Origin: Undaria pinnatifida
Taxonomy: Eukaryota > Sar > Phaeophyceae > Laminariales > Alariaceae
Assembly (NCBI GenBank): GCA_012845835.1
Contig: JABAKD010000025.1
Coordinates: 28,961,761-29,025,760 of the forward strand
Direction: 5' to 3'
DNA: 64,000 nt
In this document: one piece after another, positions 44,058-55,994 of the stretch
Layout of the letters: every line of letters starts with the position of its first letter
Numbering within the stretch: the stretch's first letter is position 1
The notes under the pieces: model-generated
The model's database searches: none
Told to the model about the DNA's origin: nothing
Seen by the model: only the letters and a program-made list of their open reading frames with translations
Program-made: the position numbers and the translations under genes

Positions 44058-44988
44058 GCACAGGGTGGTTCTAAGAAGCAGAATAGTGTTGCTCTGGTGT
44101 CTAGGCCTGCGAAAAAGAAGAGTAACTTCAAGAAGCACAACAAGCAGAAGCCTAACTCTGAGTCTGATTCCTCGAAGAAGTCTTTTCAGGGGAGGTGTTA
44201 CAAGTGTGGGGAGGTGGGTCACATGAAGCTCGACTGCAAGGCTCGCATCATCCCTCATCCTTCCCAGACTGGAAAGCCCGAGGCCGACGAGAATGAGAGC
44301 GGTGAGCAGTGTGCTATTCCTGATTCGGATCTGGTGTGCAGAAATGGTAGTTACCGCATGAGTGATGACTGCCAAAAAGGTGTTGCTTGCAGCATGTCGT
44401 AAGGAAGTGGTCTTGAAGGCGTGTGATGATTTGAGTAGGATGTGGTATGATGTCTCTGGTCTGAAGTGTCTGATGACGTCCCGTGATGATCTGATTATGA
44501 GCGCCGTCAGTAATGATATGATCCTGAAAGCTGTCAACAAGGCTAGATGTGTCGAGGATTGGTATGCTGACACAGGCACTTCATATCACATGACTGATTC
44601 CCTGTCTTTCATGAGAGACTTGAAGCCTTGCCACAGAAGTGTGAATGGAATTGGTGGCGTGTCTTGTGAAGCAGCTTACTCCGGAACGCTAGACTTGGTA
44701 TTTGTGACTGCTGACAGTGAGTTCTCCGTGGAATTGAAGAACGTATTGTACTCTCCCAACTTGGGGTATAATCTCTTTTCTCCGAGTGCAGAGTTTGATG
44801 GTGAGTCATGGAATGGTCTTGGTGGTCCTAATGGTATTATGACTGCATTCAATGGACAAGTAACTTTTCAGAACTTCGATGGCATGCTGATTGCGTCTGC
44901 GTATCGCCTAGGAGAAGCCTCTGTTGGTACGGTGTTGGCTGCTCTCACTCCCGCCAACCCCAAGCATGAAACTACGATGGATAAAAAA
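44058..44988 (+). pseudogene. Copia-2a zinc knuckle and protease, frameshifted
   Basis: First frame (to stop at 44400): CYKCGEVGHMKLDC at 44196-44237. Second frame (from about 44374): protease with WYADTGTSYHM, Asp at 44569, then GGVSCEAAYSGTLDLVF and a typical LYSPNLGYNLFS block. Shifts fall at an A5 run (44374-44378) and an A6 run (44983-44988). Copia-2b has fewer bases or a different sequence at these spots, so they are probably slippage mutations, or sequencing errors. Confidence 0.85.
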
Positions 44989-47900
44989 CGATTTCCACAA
45001 TATTTATGCACATTCGCACGAGGGTCTGCTTCGCACTACTGCAAAGCGATTAGATACCAAGTTGGTTGGTGACATGCATGCTTTTTCAGGGTGTTCGATG
45101 TCGAAGGCTATTCGGAAAGGAATCGTTCGGGAAACTAAAACTCGATCGGATAAAAAGTTGGACAGAGTTTTTGTTGACCTGGGAGGAAGGAAGGACATTG
45201 CGTCCGTAGGGGGAAAACATTACCCCGTGATTGTGAAGGATGATTTCACGAGACGTGCATGGCTGTATTTCCTGAAAAATAAATCAGACGCTGGCAGTGC
45301 TTTCCGGAGTTTTCTTGCGAGTGTGCGTGCTGATGGTGTCCCGTCATTGGTTGAGATTGTTAGGTCTGACAATGGTGGGGAGTTTTTCGGGGGGGAGTTT
45401 GCATATGTGTGCAACGAGCTTTTGATCAAACAAGAGTTCACACCGGCTTATAGTCCGCAATATAATGGTGTTGCAAAGCGTGGGCTGGGATTGATAGAGG
45501 AGGCCGCGATGGCGGCTCGTATTCAAGCTAAAGTTCTTTTTGGGCATGTACAGTTACCTAAGACTGATAAACTCTGGGCTGAGGCTATGCACTGGGCTTG
45601 CGAAGCGATGAACCACACTGCGTGTTCTGCTAACCCTGAATCCAAATCGCCGTATGAAATGTGGTATGGTGAACCTCGTCCCGCTAGACCGTATCCGTGT
45701 TTGAAGCCCGCCTACTGTAGGTGGCAGCGACCGTCAAAGCTGCTGCCGAAGGGCGAGAGTTGTTTCTATGTCGGTCCTTCGAGAGACCACCCGCGTGATT
45801 GTCATAGAGTACTTACGAGGGCTGGTACTATTCAAGAAACGAGGGATGTGACGTGGGAGGTGCTGCCGTCACAGCTCCCTCCGCTGCAACCTTCTTTGCC
45901 GATAGAGGTAGCAGAGGAGGGAGGGGAGGATAGTGACGACGATGTTGAAACCGAGATATGGCCGCTTGTGGGAAGAGGAGTCGCTCACACACTTTTGAAA
46001 CGTGATGCCGTGCCCTCTGGTGCGCGAGTCGAGGAGGTTGAGAGTGTTGGCGCAGGTAGTATAGGCCCGTCCTTTTCTATTCCATCTTCCCCTGCTGAAC
46101 CGTCTGCCCCCGTGAACATTTCTTCTGGTAGTGTAGCTCCTTCTGTGTCTTCGCCTGTGAATGACGGGGAGGGCCAGGGAGGGCAGGAATCAGGAGAGGT
46201 AGAGATGGGGGATCTGGGAGGGGATGATGAGGTAGAGTCGATGGGGCAGGGAGGGCATGATGATGAAGAGTCGATTGGGTCGGGAGGACTGGCAGAGGCA
46301 GAGGCATCCCCTCCAGCCGCTCGTCGTCCGCGGCATGTGGCCGAGCTTGCTGACTTTAATACTTCCGCGCGTGAAAATGATGAAGTGAGAGAAGGTAGGA
46401 CTCGCGCGCAAACTCGTGCAGTCAACCAGCAGAGTGTACCCGGCCTCATGGCCACCCTAGCACCCATCTTCGCGACAGAGGTCGTGTACTCATTGTTGTC
46501 GGAGCAGAGAGCAGGTGATGAGACGGAATTGCCGAAAGAACTGGTTCAGGATGTAGAATCGGAGCCTGGTAGTTATCAGGAAGCCCAGCGTTCGAAGTAC
46601 GCTAAGATTTGGGAAGGAGCCAGGTCTGCCGAAATTGAAGGCTTGATAAGAGCAGGAACGTTCACGTTGGCAGTAAAAGTCCCGATAGGCTGTAATGTGA
46701 TTGATGCTAGATGGGTTTTCAAGTGGAAAGCAGACGAAACAGGAAAGATAGTGAAGGCCAAGGCTAGGCTTGTAGCGAAGGGCTTCAAGCAGAAGTATGG
46801 TGTGGATTATCTTAAAACATTCTCGCCTACCGCAAATGCTGCATCTTTACGATTGCTGATAGTGTTGGCGTGTTTGTACAATTTGGAATTACTCCACTGG
46901 GATATTGAGCAAGCATTTGTTCAGTCGGAATTGGATCACGAGGTGTTCATAAAGTTGCCTCCTGGCTGCGGGTCGATGTCAGGAAAGGTTGTCCGTTTGA
47001 ACAAGAGTTTGTACGGATTGAAGCAGGCTTCTAGGACATTTTACAAGAGGCTGGTGTCGGAACTGAAGAGGATTGGTTTTGAGCAGTCAATGTCTGACCC
47101 CTGTGTCCTGCGTTTCATGATGGGAGACGAGGTATTGGGGATGGTCGCGATCCACGTGGATGACATTCTGTATGCAGGAGGTAAGAGCCTTGCCAAGGTG
47201 GTTGTGGCAGCACTAGGTGACTCTCTTCCTACGAAGGACTTGGGGGAGGTCAAGTTCTTTCTAGGTTGTGAATATATTCGCGACCGTGAGGCTGGTACGA
47301 TTGAGATTTCTCAAGAAAGTTATATCAGGAGTGTTTTCGAGAGATTCAATACATGTCGCACCAGCTCGATCCCTGCTTCCTTTGCCAATGATAGCAGGTC
47401 CGTGATGGAGAATGAGGGGGCAGAAGATGTGCCGTTCCGAGAGGTGGTGGGGAGCCTGATGTGGATCGCCAGCCAGACAAGGCCCGACATCGCGAATGCT
47501 GTGCGGGCGGTGGCGAGGCACTCTCACGAACCAAAGAGGAGCCACTGGAAGGCAGCTCATAAGATTCTCAATCATCTTCTGGAAACGGCGCATCTGACTT
47601 TGAAGTTCAAGCAGGATAGTTCGGTAGACGCAGGCACGTTGGTGTATGTAGATGCTGACTTTGCAAGTAGGGCCACTGACCGTAGATCAGTTTCGGGTGC
47701 GATGGTTTTCGTGGCGGCGATGCTTGTGGTTTGGATTTCTAGGACGCAGAAATGCGTTTCACAGTCAACTTCAGAAGCAGAGTATCTTGCGATGGGAGAT
47801 GGTGTAAAGGAGGCTCTGTTTGCAAACGGAATGCTTCAGTTCCTGAGGCCTAGTGCAAAGCCTCGTAAGATAGATGTCCTTGAAGACAACGAGGGGGCGA

Positions 47901-48106
47901 TTGCGCTCGCAGAGAACCCGCTGAGCTCGAGTAGGAGTAAGCACATCGATGTGAGGCACCACTTTCTTAGGAATCTGACCGAGGAGGGTGTGATCGAAGT
48001 CACCCACGTCCCCAGCGAGAAACAACACGCGGACATCCTCACGAAGGCGTTGCCGAGAGATCTTTTTGAAGTTCACCGCGACTTTGCACTTGGTATCAAG
48101 AAGTAG
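44989..48106 (+). CDS. Copia-2a integrase, reverse transcriptase and RNase H
   Basis: About 1040 codons open to TAG at 48104-48106. Integrase: HNIYAHSHEG..GCSMSKAIRKG (HHCC-like), catalytic Asp codon at 45176 (VFVDLGG) and Asp at 45368 (RSDNGGEF). Thirty-five residues later, where DD35E integrases have Glu, the codon is AAG (45476-45478), giving VAKRG instead of VAERG. A Ser/Glu/Gly-rich spacer follows. RT: RWVFKWK, HWDIEQAFVQSE, LNKSLYGLKQA and HVDDILYAGG (box at 47156). RNase H: YVDADFAS, STSEAEYLAM, EDNEGAIALAEN and SKHIDVRHHFLRNL. RT and RNase H look intact. Confidence 0.93.
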
Positions 48107-48173
48107 AAGTCTGAGTCGTTTTGTTTTTGTTTTTGTTTGATATGTATTTGGTCTGGTAGATACAACAGCCCCT

Positions 48174-48181
48174 AGGGAGGG
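48174..48181 (+). promoter_or_regulatory. Copia-2a polypurine tract
   Basis: AGGGAGGG directly before the 3' LTR. Confidence 0.7.
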
Positions 48182-48713
48182 TGTTCGTGATAGCGGCATG
48201 TATGTATCAACTGTACTGCGGTGAAACTCTGATTGGTTGGTTTGAATAGCAGAACTGTTGATTGTATGTTGTTGTACCAGAATACTCTTCTTGTGGTGCT
48301 ACGGTACTTCGGTAGATTGTACATGTGCACGAGTTATACATCGGACCGTAGTGGTGTGTACGGTACGTTGGTATGTCGGTACGTTGGACACATTGACGAA
48401 TAGGAACATTCCTGTAGTGTTGCTAACACGATATAGCTTGTCTCAACGAACAGCCTAGCAATAAGTTACAGTTACATACGTTGTGTCACGGAGGTAAGTT
48501 ACAGGGATCGTCTCGTGGTATCACCCACGAGCAGTCCCACGGGTATGTACGAGTAGGCACTATGCGAGGAGGTTTAAGTATCCGACTACGAGCGGTTGTT
48601 ACTGGGCTGTGGAGAGTTGGCCCACATGACCCACTCCACTTTCTGACCTGTCTCTCCAGACATTGGTCTCTCTAATATAATACCTTTCTCCAGAAGCCAC
48701 TGATTTACCAACA
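48182..48713 (+). repeat. Copia-2a 3' LTR
   Basis: Same length as the 5' LTR; the only difference I noticed is A for G in GGTTTAAGTATCC near 48575. Confidence 0.95.
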
Positions 48714-48960
48714 CATGATCGGTCCCAGATTCCCACCCGCGAAGCCCAGCCGAATAGGCGCTGAGGAATGCATCGAAATAATCGGCTACCTTGCACTTTC
48801 GTTGTTGCCCGGGCTGTTCCGCCATACCTGCTAGCACCGCGTCGCGACGGGCCCACAGTTTAGCCAGATCAATCTGGACCGGTGGTACCCTCGGATCCCG
48901 CGGGACCGGTGGTCCACGGTACGGAAGTGTGCCGCAATGCCAACAAAGTTAAACTGCAGC
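48714..48960 (-). pseudogene. Minus-strand coding fragment cut by the Copia-2a 3' LTR
   Basis: The minus-strand frame reads VPPVQIDLAKLWARRDAVLAG, ADYFDAFLSAYS and GLRGWESGTDH up to the LTR edge, with an upstream TAA at about 48950. Codon content and lack of stops suggest true coding. It faces the same way as the tyrosine recombinase fragment on the other side of Copia-2a, so both may come from one interrupted element or gene, but no direct join can be shown. Family not recognised. Confidence 0.45.
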
Positions 48961-50149
48961 ACGTTCGACGAGTAGCACTTGGTGCAGAGCTCTTGCCGCA
49001 TGAAGCTCCCGATTCGGCTAGATGCCCGTGAGAACGGCTTCCCCCCCCCGAGATGTCGTGAGGCACTCTGCACAAACCAGTACTGACACCCAACAGACAA
49101 CGATAGCACCCCTCGCGGGCCCGCGACGTTACCTGTCCACGCATCTAGGTGTTGTGGGCGCGTTTTCCCGGCTGAAAAAGAGTCGGCGGACACGCCACTC
49201 TGACGCCGCGGCGCGACGAATGCACGGGGCGTGGACGGGCGAATTTCATCCAACAGCGTTGGCTCAAAGTGCTCATTTAAGGAGCAATGTCGTGCACTCT
49301 GTTCATATAGAGTAGAGGTCCATCTAAGCACCGGTTGATAAGTAGTGCCGGCTGCCCTCAATCGTGTCTGCGAAAAAATCGTTTTGCACAGGTGGAAACA
49401 ATCAGTGGTGGCCGGATGCAGCTAGCGTGCTGGTCATTCCGGCCGGCGCATACCGTCACTATCGAGGGGCAACTTCTGTAGCGCCCTACGCAACGACAAA
49501 CGACCGTGCTGATGGTCCTGTCCCCCAGGTTGATCGAGGTCAGGCCTAGTTTGACCTGTTACCCCAGACGCGCGTATTGTTCTCGTTGATCGTGCTCGCC
49601 ACCACCGGCGCGACCTCTTCCACCCTGGCCTCGCCCGAATTGTTACCCAGTGGCGTTGTCGACTCGCTGGATTTTCGACCACATTTCTGCTACATGGGAC
49701 GCACGTTCACGAAGGGTTTCGGTTTTTCCCATGGCTTTATTGACGATGATTCATTACCTCGTTCGTTACGTTTCCCCCTAAATAGACATGGCCGGAGAAC
49801 ATCGACAAACACCACTAGCCGGTGGCAGATTTCCAGACGCCCCACACATTTCCGTTGTCCTTGAACGTATGCCAGCAATTCGTACCCGCAACTGCGTCGC
49901 ATGTGGTTTCTCACGTCGAAAATTCCTGGCGGTGAACCTCGAGCTCGTTGTGGGGAGGCTTAGCATTTGCAGCAGCTATTTGCAGGCGATTGCGTTGCCA
50001 CTGCGTTGATGCTACTGTGAGGCCGTACTACAGAGCGTTTACATTCCACTAGCTTGGCATCACTGATTGACGGAACTCGACCGCAGACCGTTGTGCGCAA
50101 TTGTTGTGGCTAAACGTGCCCTAGGAAAAAGTCCGACTGAAACCTTGAT
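48961..50149. other. Fragmentary frames, no supported gene
   Basis: A 176-codon minus frame (48831-49361) and a plus frame at 49788-50009 with NCVACGFSRRKF, a lone CxxC motif, are the most protein-like pieces. Neither has enough context to name. They may belong to the element interrupted by Copia-2a. Confidence 0.3.
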
Positions 50150-50335
50150 CAATCATGGTCAGTAAAGGGGGAATGCACTCGTTCCATGCATAGCATAGCC
50201 TTTGTCGTATTACCATACGTCCCCGCACCCCTACAACATCTACATATGCCGGAATGGAGAAGGTGGAAAACCATTGCGTATCCCAACCGCGAAGCGCCGT
50301 GAGGTGTTCGGCGAGTGGCAAGAATGATCATGCCG
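50150..50335 (-). repeat. Dispersed repeat R, copy R3
   Basis: The reverse complement contains CACTCGCCGAACACCTCACG and GCGCTTCGCGG, then GGTGCGGGGACGTATGGT. Lacks about 21 bp present in R1 and R2. Tail ends TGCATTCCCCC. Confidence 0.75.
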
Positions 50336-51516
50336 GGAAGCAGAAAATCTCAAAGGGTTTTAAACAAGGAACCTATAAGATACCTCACGTCAAAGAACTT
50401 AACTTGCATGTACTTCCATTGACTTCGTATACTTGCCTTCAGCCTGAAATCGAGCTATCAACACCATTTTGTTGCCCTTTTTACATTAGCCTCTTATCCT
50501 TCTTAAGTCATTTTCGGACCCATGTAAAGCAACCAAATAAACAACGAGTCCGAGCTCATCAAGCAACTTAAAAAAAAAGCATGCAGCAGGACATCTGTCA
50601 CATGAAGTAAGGTGAACTGTAAAAACCCCATTAAAACAACCTATCGCAAGCCGTCTGCGCTGACTCGGTCTAAAGTTAAAACCGCGCTACAGTAGTAATA
50701 GCTGCTAGCCTGACATCCACGGTAGTGCCGTATGTCCGTGTAGCCCAACGCTCTTGCAGACTGCTCTCCCTGTGCTGACGTACGCTCCTAAACCTCTACG
50801 GGCACGTCCTACCAGGGGCTATGATACGCTCACGCTATTGAGACTACAAACACGCCATCCTCTCTTCAACAAACCCCATATCATCCTGAAAACGCTTACG
50901 ACAACTCACGTTTCTTCAATCAGCACAACGGTTCGTCGTGGAGTTCAAACAGCAAGGAAACACCCCCACCCCCCCCCCCCTTCGTTCGTGGAATAATATT
51001 TGGTGGCAAACTTCGACTTATATGTTTGTCCTCTTACTTTTCGATCATGTTACGAGTATGCTTCCTTTGGCGTCGGTACCCCCCCCAAGCTTTCCCTTTC
51101 TGTATGACAAAGGGTTTAACTCTTGCCAGAGGCATCCTAGCCTCGTTTACGAGGTGTGAGGTAAGTCTACAGCCTCGTTTCTTTGACACTTGATGAAATA
51201 GCCGAATTTTCGTCCCCTCCAAGGGCAACCCTTGTAGCACGAGTAAACACAAACGGCCTGTGGCTTGTTTGTGATATTTTAAGAACGAAAAAGAACGCCT
51301 CCCCTTCCCTGCCCCCCTGATCAAAACGCCTGATCAGGACATATCTCTCAAGCAGCGAAGAACGGCTCATATTGTAGATGTTATGTTGACAAACAAGGCC
51401 GCATGTCTCAACGCGAGTGCAGTTCAGAATGGACTAATACATTCCATTTAGGTGTTTGGTTCAAACATACGGGAAAACGCCCCCCTTCACGCCCCCCCGA
51501 TAAAAACGCCACATCA
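50336..51516. other. Presumed intergenic and 3' region of the minus-strand gene
   Basis: No gene seen. C run at 50973-50983. AAAACGCCTGATCAGG at 51322 and AAAAACGCCACATCATCAG at 51502 share a motif close to the stop of the next gene. Confidence 0.4.
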
Positions 51517-53663
51517 TCAGTAAATGAACGGGATTACGTGGTAGGTCGACGCCTCCCAAGCGGCGAACTCCGGGTAACGGCTCAGCGACCTGGACGCACG
51601 AACAAGCGGTACGATGAGAGTACAACCGATCCCGAGCGAAGTGGGAAAAAAATAGATGCCGTTACATCTTTGCCCTTTGACAGTGTCGAGCTCAAGTCTT
51701 GATAGATCACTCACAGCACGCACGAGTGATGACTGTATGAAGGAGAACTTCCAAAACGGGAACAAGTTTTCGTTTCGTTGGTGGTTACATATGCCTTGCG
51801 TTTGGTGGGTTGCGCTGTCCTTTTCCCGGTCAAATGTCTTAGCCAAGTATTTACCTCGGCTCTTACTACATTGGCTTAAATTTGCTAAATAAACGTGGAT
51901 ACATAAACTTTTGATCCTTTTGGGGCCCGTGCATAATTTGATTATAGTATGGCAACCAAGAAAACGACGATTGCGATGTTTTCCAGCGTCTACCAGTGTG
52001 TAGCGTTACCGCGCAGCTGGTCAGTACGAGTAGGGTCATGCTGCGCCCGTCACGAGCGAATCTTTTGCATTGTTGTCGCTTGGACACCATTTTTTATCAT
52101 CGCCGAGCAGCAGTGGCTGGTAATCGTCAATTTTCGTCGTCGGTTTTTTCCCCTCAAGTCGAAAAGGGGTTAATAGCCCAAAACTTCGACGGTGAAAAGT
52201 GATAATACGATATTTGGCACGCTCGCGCCGGCCCGTCAACGCGGTGCGAGACAATAGACGTTGTTCGCCGGTTGTGACAATATCACAAGAACATGATAAA
52301 ACAAGAACACGAATAAAATAAGAAAACAAGCATACATGAAAGTAAGAGCACTAAGAAAACAATAACGCAAAAAAACATCAACACAAAAAACACAAAAACG
52401 CAACAACAAAAAAAAGAAGCCGAAAATAACACGAGTACGGCAAGTTATTCACCTCAATATGTTGGTGATGGTCAGCAAGAGCACCATCGCAGTCGACAAC
52501 ATCGACGAGAAGAAGCGCCAAGCGGTGCACGTGAGGACACAAGAACACAAAAACATCAAAGCACAAGATAAAAAACAAAAAATACATGTTTTCGACACCC
52601 ACTTGTCAACCCTGGACATGCTCGGCAACAGCACTAGCGCGAGGGAGGCGATCACCGGCAGGAAACCCCAAGCGGTGCCCGTGAGCATCGCAAACGAAAT
52701 GTAGATGATGATCTCGCCTGAGGCAACGCGCGGTGAGCAACGTGGGCGCAGGTGTACGATGGACAGCGAGGCGTGCCAAGGGCGGTAGGTGTTGCTTTTT
52801 TCTTGGTGAGAAAACATGTGCCTAACGAGGCTCCTTAGCGGAAGAAGTGCCCAGTATCGCTGGAATTCGTTCGTGTCTTGTTAATAGTATAGTAATATTC
52901 GCTAGACACGTGCTACGGCAGGCGTGCACCATTTTGTTTCCGATGTTCGTAACCTGTTGAGGGGTTGTTTGCCTTCCGAGGCTCCTTATCTTTTTAGGAG
53001 CTGTTTGCCTTCCGAGGCTCCTAACCTGTTTAGGAGCTGATTGCCTTCCGAGGCTTCTAACCTGTTGAGGAGATTATAGTAATATCAACCCGATAAATAA
53101 ACCCATGGCCTTGGTATTACTAAACACACATTTTGCAAAACATATAATAACGACATCCCGGCGATCTTGAGTGAAGGAGTCCCCCCCCGTCATTTAGAAA
53201 CTATGTTGGCAAACATTACTAAGAAACATGAAATATTACTAGAGTACCCCTAGCCTAGCGCGCGTCGCTACCTAAACACGAGTAGGACGTGGGTTTGTTT
53301 GTTCGTCGGGGTGCGTTTTCATTATTTTTTTCTGGAGGGGTTTAATACACAATGGCGCAAATAGGCCTTCTTGCCGGGCAGAATCATTCCAATCCACAGC
53401 AATTAGGGCGTGACATGTGATCACGGGACTACATTTCAGAGAAGAGATAATGAGGGGAAACACAACCGCCACAACAATATTCTCAACCAAAACATCAACG
53501 ACAACAACAACAGCAGCACTATCTCCAACAACCAACATTCGTAGCACACCTAGGAAGTTCGGGTGGCGGACGTGCTTATAGAAACCGGTGGTGATCAAAG
53601 TCCCGGGGGCGAGCTTGAGGGTCAAGGTCTTCTGAAAGTCCGACACGTGCATCATAAACATGC
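51517..53663 (-). CDS. DUF1295 / steroid-reductase-fold membrane protein, last three exons
   Basis: Minus-strand exons: 53663-53550 (114 bp), 52717-52603 (115 bp), 51589-51517 (73 bp, TGA stop). Introns of 832 and 1013 bp run GT..AG (GTGTGC..CCTCAG; GTGGGT..GTCCAG), and codons rejoin exactly at both junctions (FL-G-EIII; RVD-K-SLSRYPEF). The joined piece is about 100 residues: SDFQKTLTLK, GTLITTGFYKHVRHPNFLGE, a hydrophobic membrane segment (YISFAMLTGTAWGFLP..ALVLLP) and SLSRYPEFAAWEASTYHVIP. The RHPN(F/Y)LGE block after G.LIT.GF is the cofactor-binding hallmark of the DUF1295/ICMT-like/steroid 5-alpha-reductase C-terminal fold, integral endoplasmic-reticulum-type enzymes. Substrate cannot be inferred. 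Upstream exons, beyond 53663 on the minus strand, were not found; usual family length is 250-300 residues, so over half is missing. Confidence 0.8.
52453..52565 (-). pseudogene. Decayed duplicate of the middle exon
   Basis: Within the second intron, the minus strand repeats the 52717-52603 exon without gaps: LTCTAWRFFSSMLSTAMVLL against LTGTAWGFLPVIASLALVLL. The donor (GAG|GTGAAT) and phase are kept, but where the real exon has CTCAG before GCGAG, this copy reads TCTTGT, so the acceptor AG is gone. It is best read as a dead tandem exon duplication; use as an alternative exon would need another acceptor. Confidence 0.65.
52945..53075. repeat. Three tandem units of about 42 bp with hairpins
   Basis: Each unit is TTTGCCTTCCGAGGCTCC followed by TAACCTGTTTAGGAGCTG. 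AGGCTCCTAA pairs with TTAGGAGC, so every unit can fold. Lies in the first intron of the minus-strand gene. Confidence 0.75.
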
Positions 53664-54997
53664 CTACCACGTTGGCGCGAGGGGAGAGACAGCGACGAGG
53701 GGCCGGGGGGAGCGTTAATGCAGGAGGGGAAGGGGTGAGAGGGGCAACTCTATTCGAATAAAACTTAAGGGGACGGGGGGGGGAGAGGGGAGAGGAGGGG
53801 GGCCAAGAACAGTAAAGTAAAACCCGCGCGCAAGCACCACGCTATATACACTGAAAAGACGTCGAAAGGCTAGTTCCAAGAATTCAAATACTTCATTCAC
53901 CCGAAAACCACGTACGTGTGCCGTACTATAAGGGGCTGTTATAACCCTAGTGGGACCCATGTAGAGCAACCAACCAGAACCACAAATATGATTTTACCAA
54001 ACGCCTAGGAAGAGCTTGCAGCGGCACAAGTAAGAGTATCACGATGCCACGCGCGTGTCGTTGAGACTCCTCGTTTTCATTGCGGGCAGTCCGAAAATAA
54101 ACGACTACGCAGCTGCGCGCAGTGTTGTACGTCGGGGGCATCCCCTACCCCAGTAGCCGGGGCTGTTTTGTGTGGCCGGTGCTGCAACCGTCACTTTTTC
54201 CGTTGACGTCGTTCGCCGATCAAGGTCCAAAGGTTTTAGAAGTGAAAGGAACCCCCAAACTGCCATGTACACTTGTACAAACATGGCGAAAATAATTTTA
54301 GGTCATTTTTTTTCCTCACCAGAAACAACGTGGGGGTGGCGGTTCTCAAGGGGCAGGGAGGCATGCTTGTTGGTATTACAACATATCCCTTCGGCGGGTG
54401 GCTAGTAGAGGCTCTACGTATCAGGTATAGGTCGAAGCGAAGCAAAGAAGGCGACGCGAGATGAAGATATCAGGAAAGTGGGTAGAGGACAGGTTTCGGG
54501 AAAACTTCGGAGGACAGGTTTTGGGAAAAATTCGTAGAAGGGTCGATATCGAACATCGTAACTGCGGCATTCGGTATGAATATACCAGGCATCTTGAAAG
54601 AAGCACAAGATGATGATACCCCGAACGTCAAGAGGAGAGTCGAGGCGAGGAGCGTCTCGATGACCAACCCCGAGCTTGCTATGCTTGATTCTCCATGAAA
54701 AAGTATCTGCTTGCTGTACAGGGCTATTGTTGTCCTTGCCTGCGGGCCAACGCTACAATAGCACCATTTCACTCGGGAGTCTTCTACGACGACAGTACGG
54801 GATTCATAGAAATAGGCACAGATAGACGGAAGGTGTGATAACGATGGTGATATGCAGAGAAAGCAGAAGAAGCAGCGCCTCCTTGGTGCATGCGATTTTG
54901 GATTTTTTTTGTCTCTCAGTCATAGCTGCTTGCTGCTGCTTTGCGATTCGTGCGGTTTATTTTCTTGTACCTGCATCACCGCAATCCTATGCAAATA
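53664..54997. other. Upstream part of the DUF1295-type gene not resolved
   Basis: A long pyrimidine tract on the minus strand (53760-53670) precedes the first recognised exon, as expected of an intron end. Minus-strand frames at 54470-54772 and 53947-54141 may hold further exons but I could not match them. GGACAGGTTT(C/T)GGGAAAA is doubled at 54487-54525. Confidence 0.35.
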
Positions 54998-55545
<548 letters not shown>

Positions 55546-55925
55546 CCATCATCATCATCATCATCATCATCAGCAGCAGCAGTACGTGGTAGCAACGCAG
55601 CAACAGTAGAAAGAAAGAAGCACAGCACGCAACACGTGATAATTCAGTACCGTCTAATACTTTTCATACTACTGCCGCTGCTTACTACTCACACCGCCAA
55701 GAGAGCAGTCACGACATGCGGCTGCAATGCTTGAGGCCGGACATCGATTATCATATGCCGCCACGCACAATAGCAGTTTAGTAGCAGTGCTGCACAGCAA
55801 GCAGCAGCGGCACAGCAATATCACGGCAGCAGCGGCAGCAGCTTATCACTTCAGCACCGCCTACAGCAGCCCCCGATATACAAGCAGCAGCAGTAGATGG
55901 GTGGATCCTTGTGCTGGTGCGTTAC
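55546..55925. repeat. CAT/CAG triplet-rich stretch
   Basis: (CAT)n at 55547-55570, then CAG/GCA clusters to about 55900. It continues the triplet character of the neighbour without a gene. Confidence 0.6.
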
Positions 55926-55994
55926 ACCCCAACGTCCATGACGTAGAAAAATGTTGAGAACTGTGATAAGTGACGATCTACCCCGTCCGTTGAT

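Larger units (their letters stand above)
42296..48713 (+). mobile_element. Copia-2a: near-complete Ty1/copia retrotransposon
   Basis: 6418 bp with 532-bp LTRs (42296-42827 and 48182-48713) that differ by one visible substitution. Gag, protease, integrase, RT and RNase H are all present in Copia order. The 5-bp flanks differ (AAAAC versus CATGA), so there is no target duplication. Three frameshifts split gag from pol and one integrase catalytic residue is mutated, so this copy is not autonomous. Confidence 0.95.

Noticed and set aside
48714-48960. Simple interruption of one recombinase gene by Copia-2a
   Set aside because: There is no target duplication, and the fragments on the two sides do not join into a recognisable continuous domain; kept only as a possibility.
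52378-52602. Hydrophobic minus-strand frame as a separate membrane protein
   Set aside because: It lies within an intron of the DUF1295-type gene and overlaps the decayed duplicate exon in the wrong frame.
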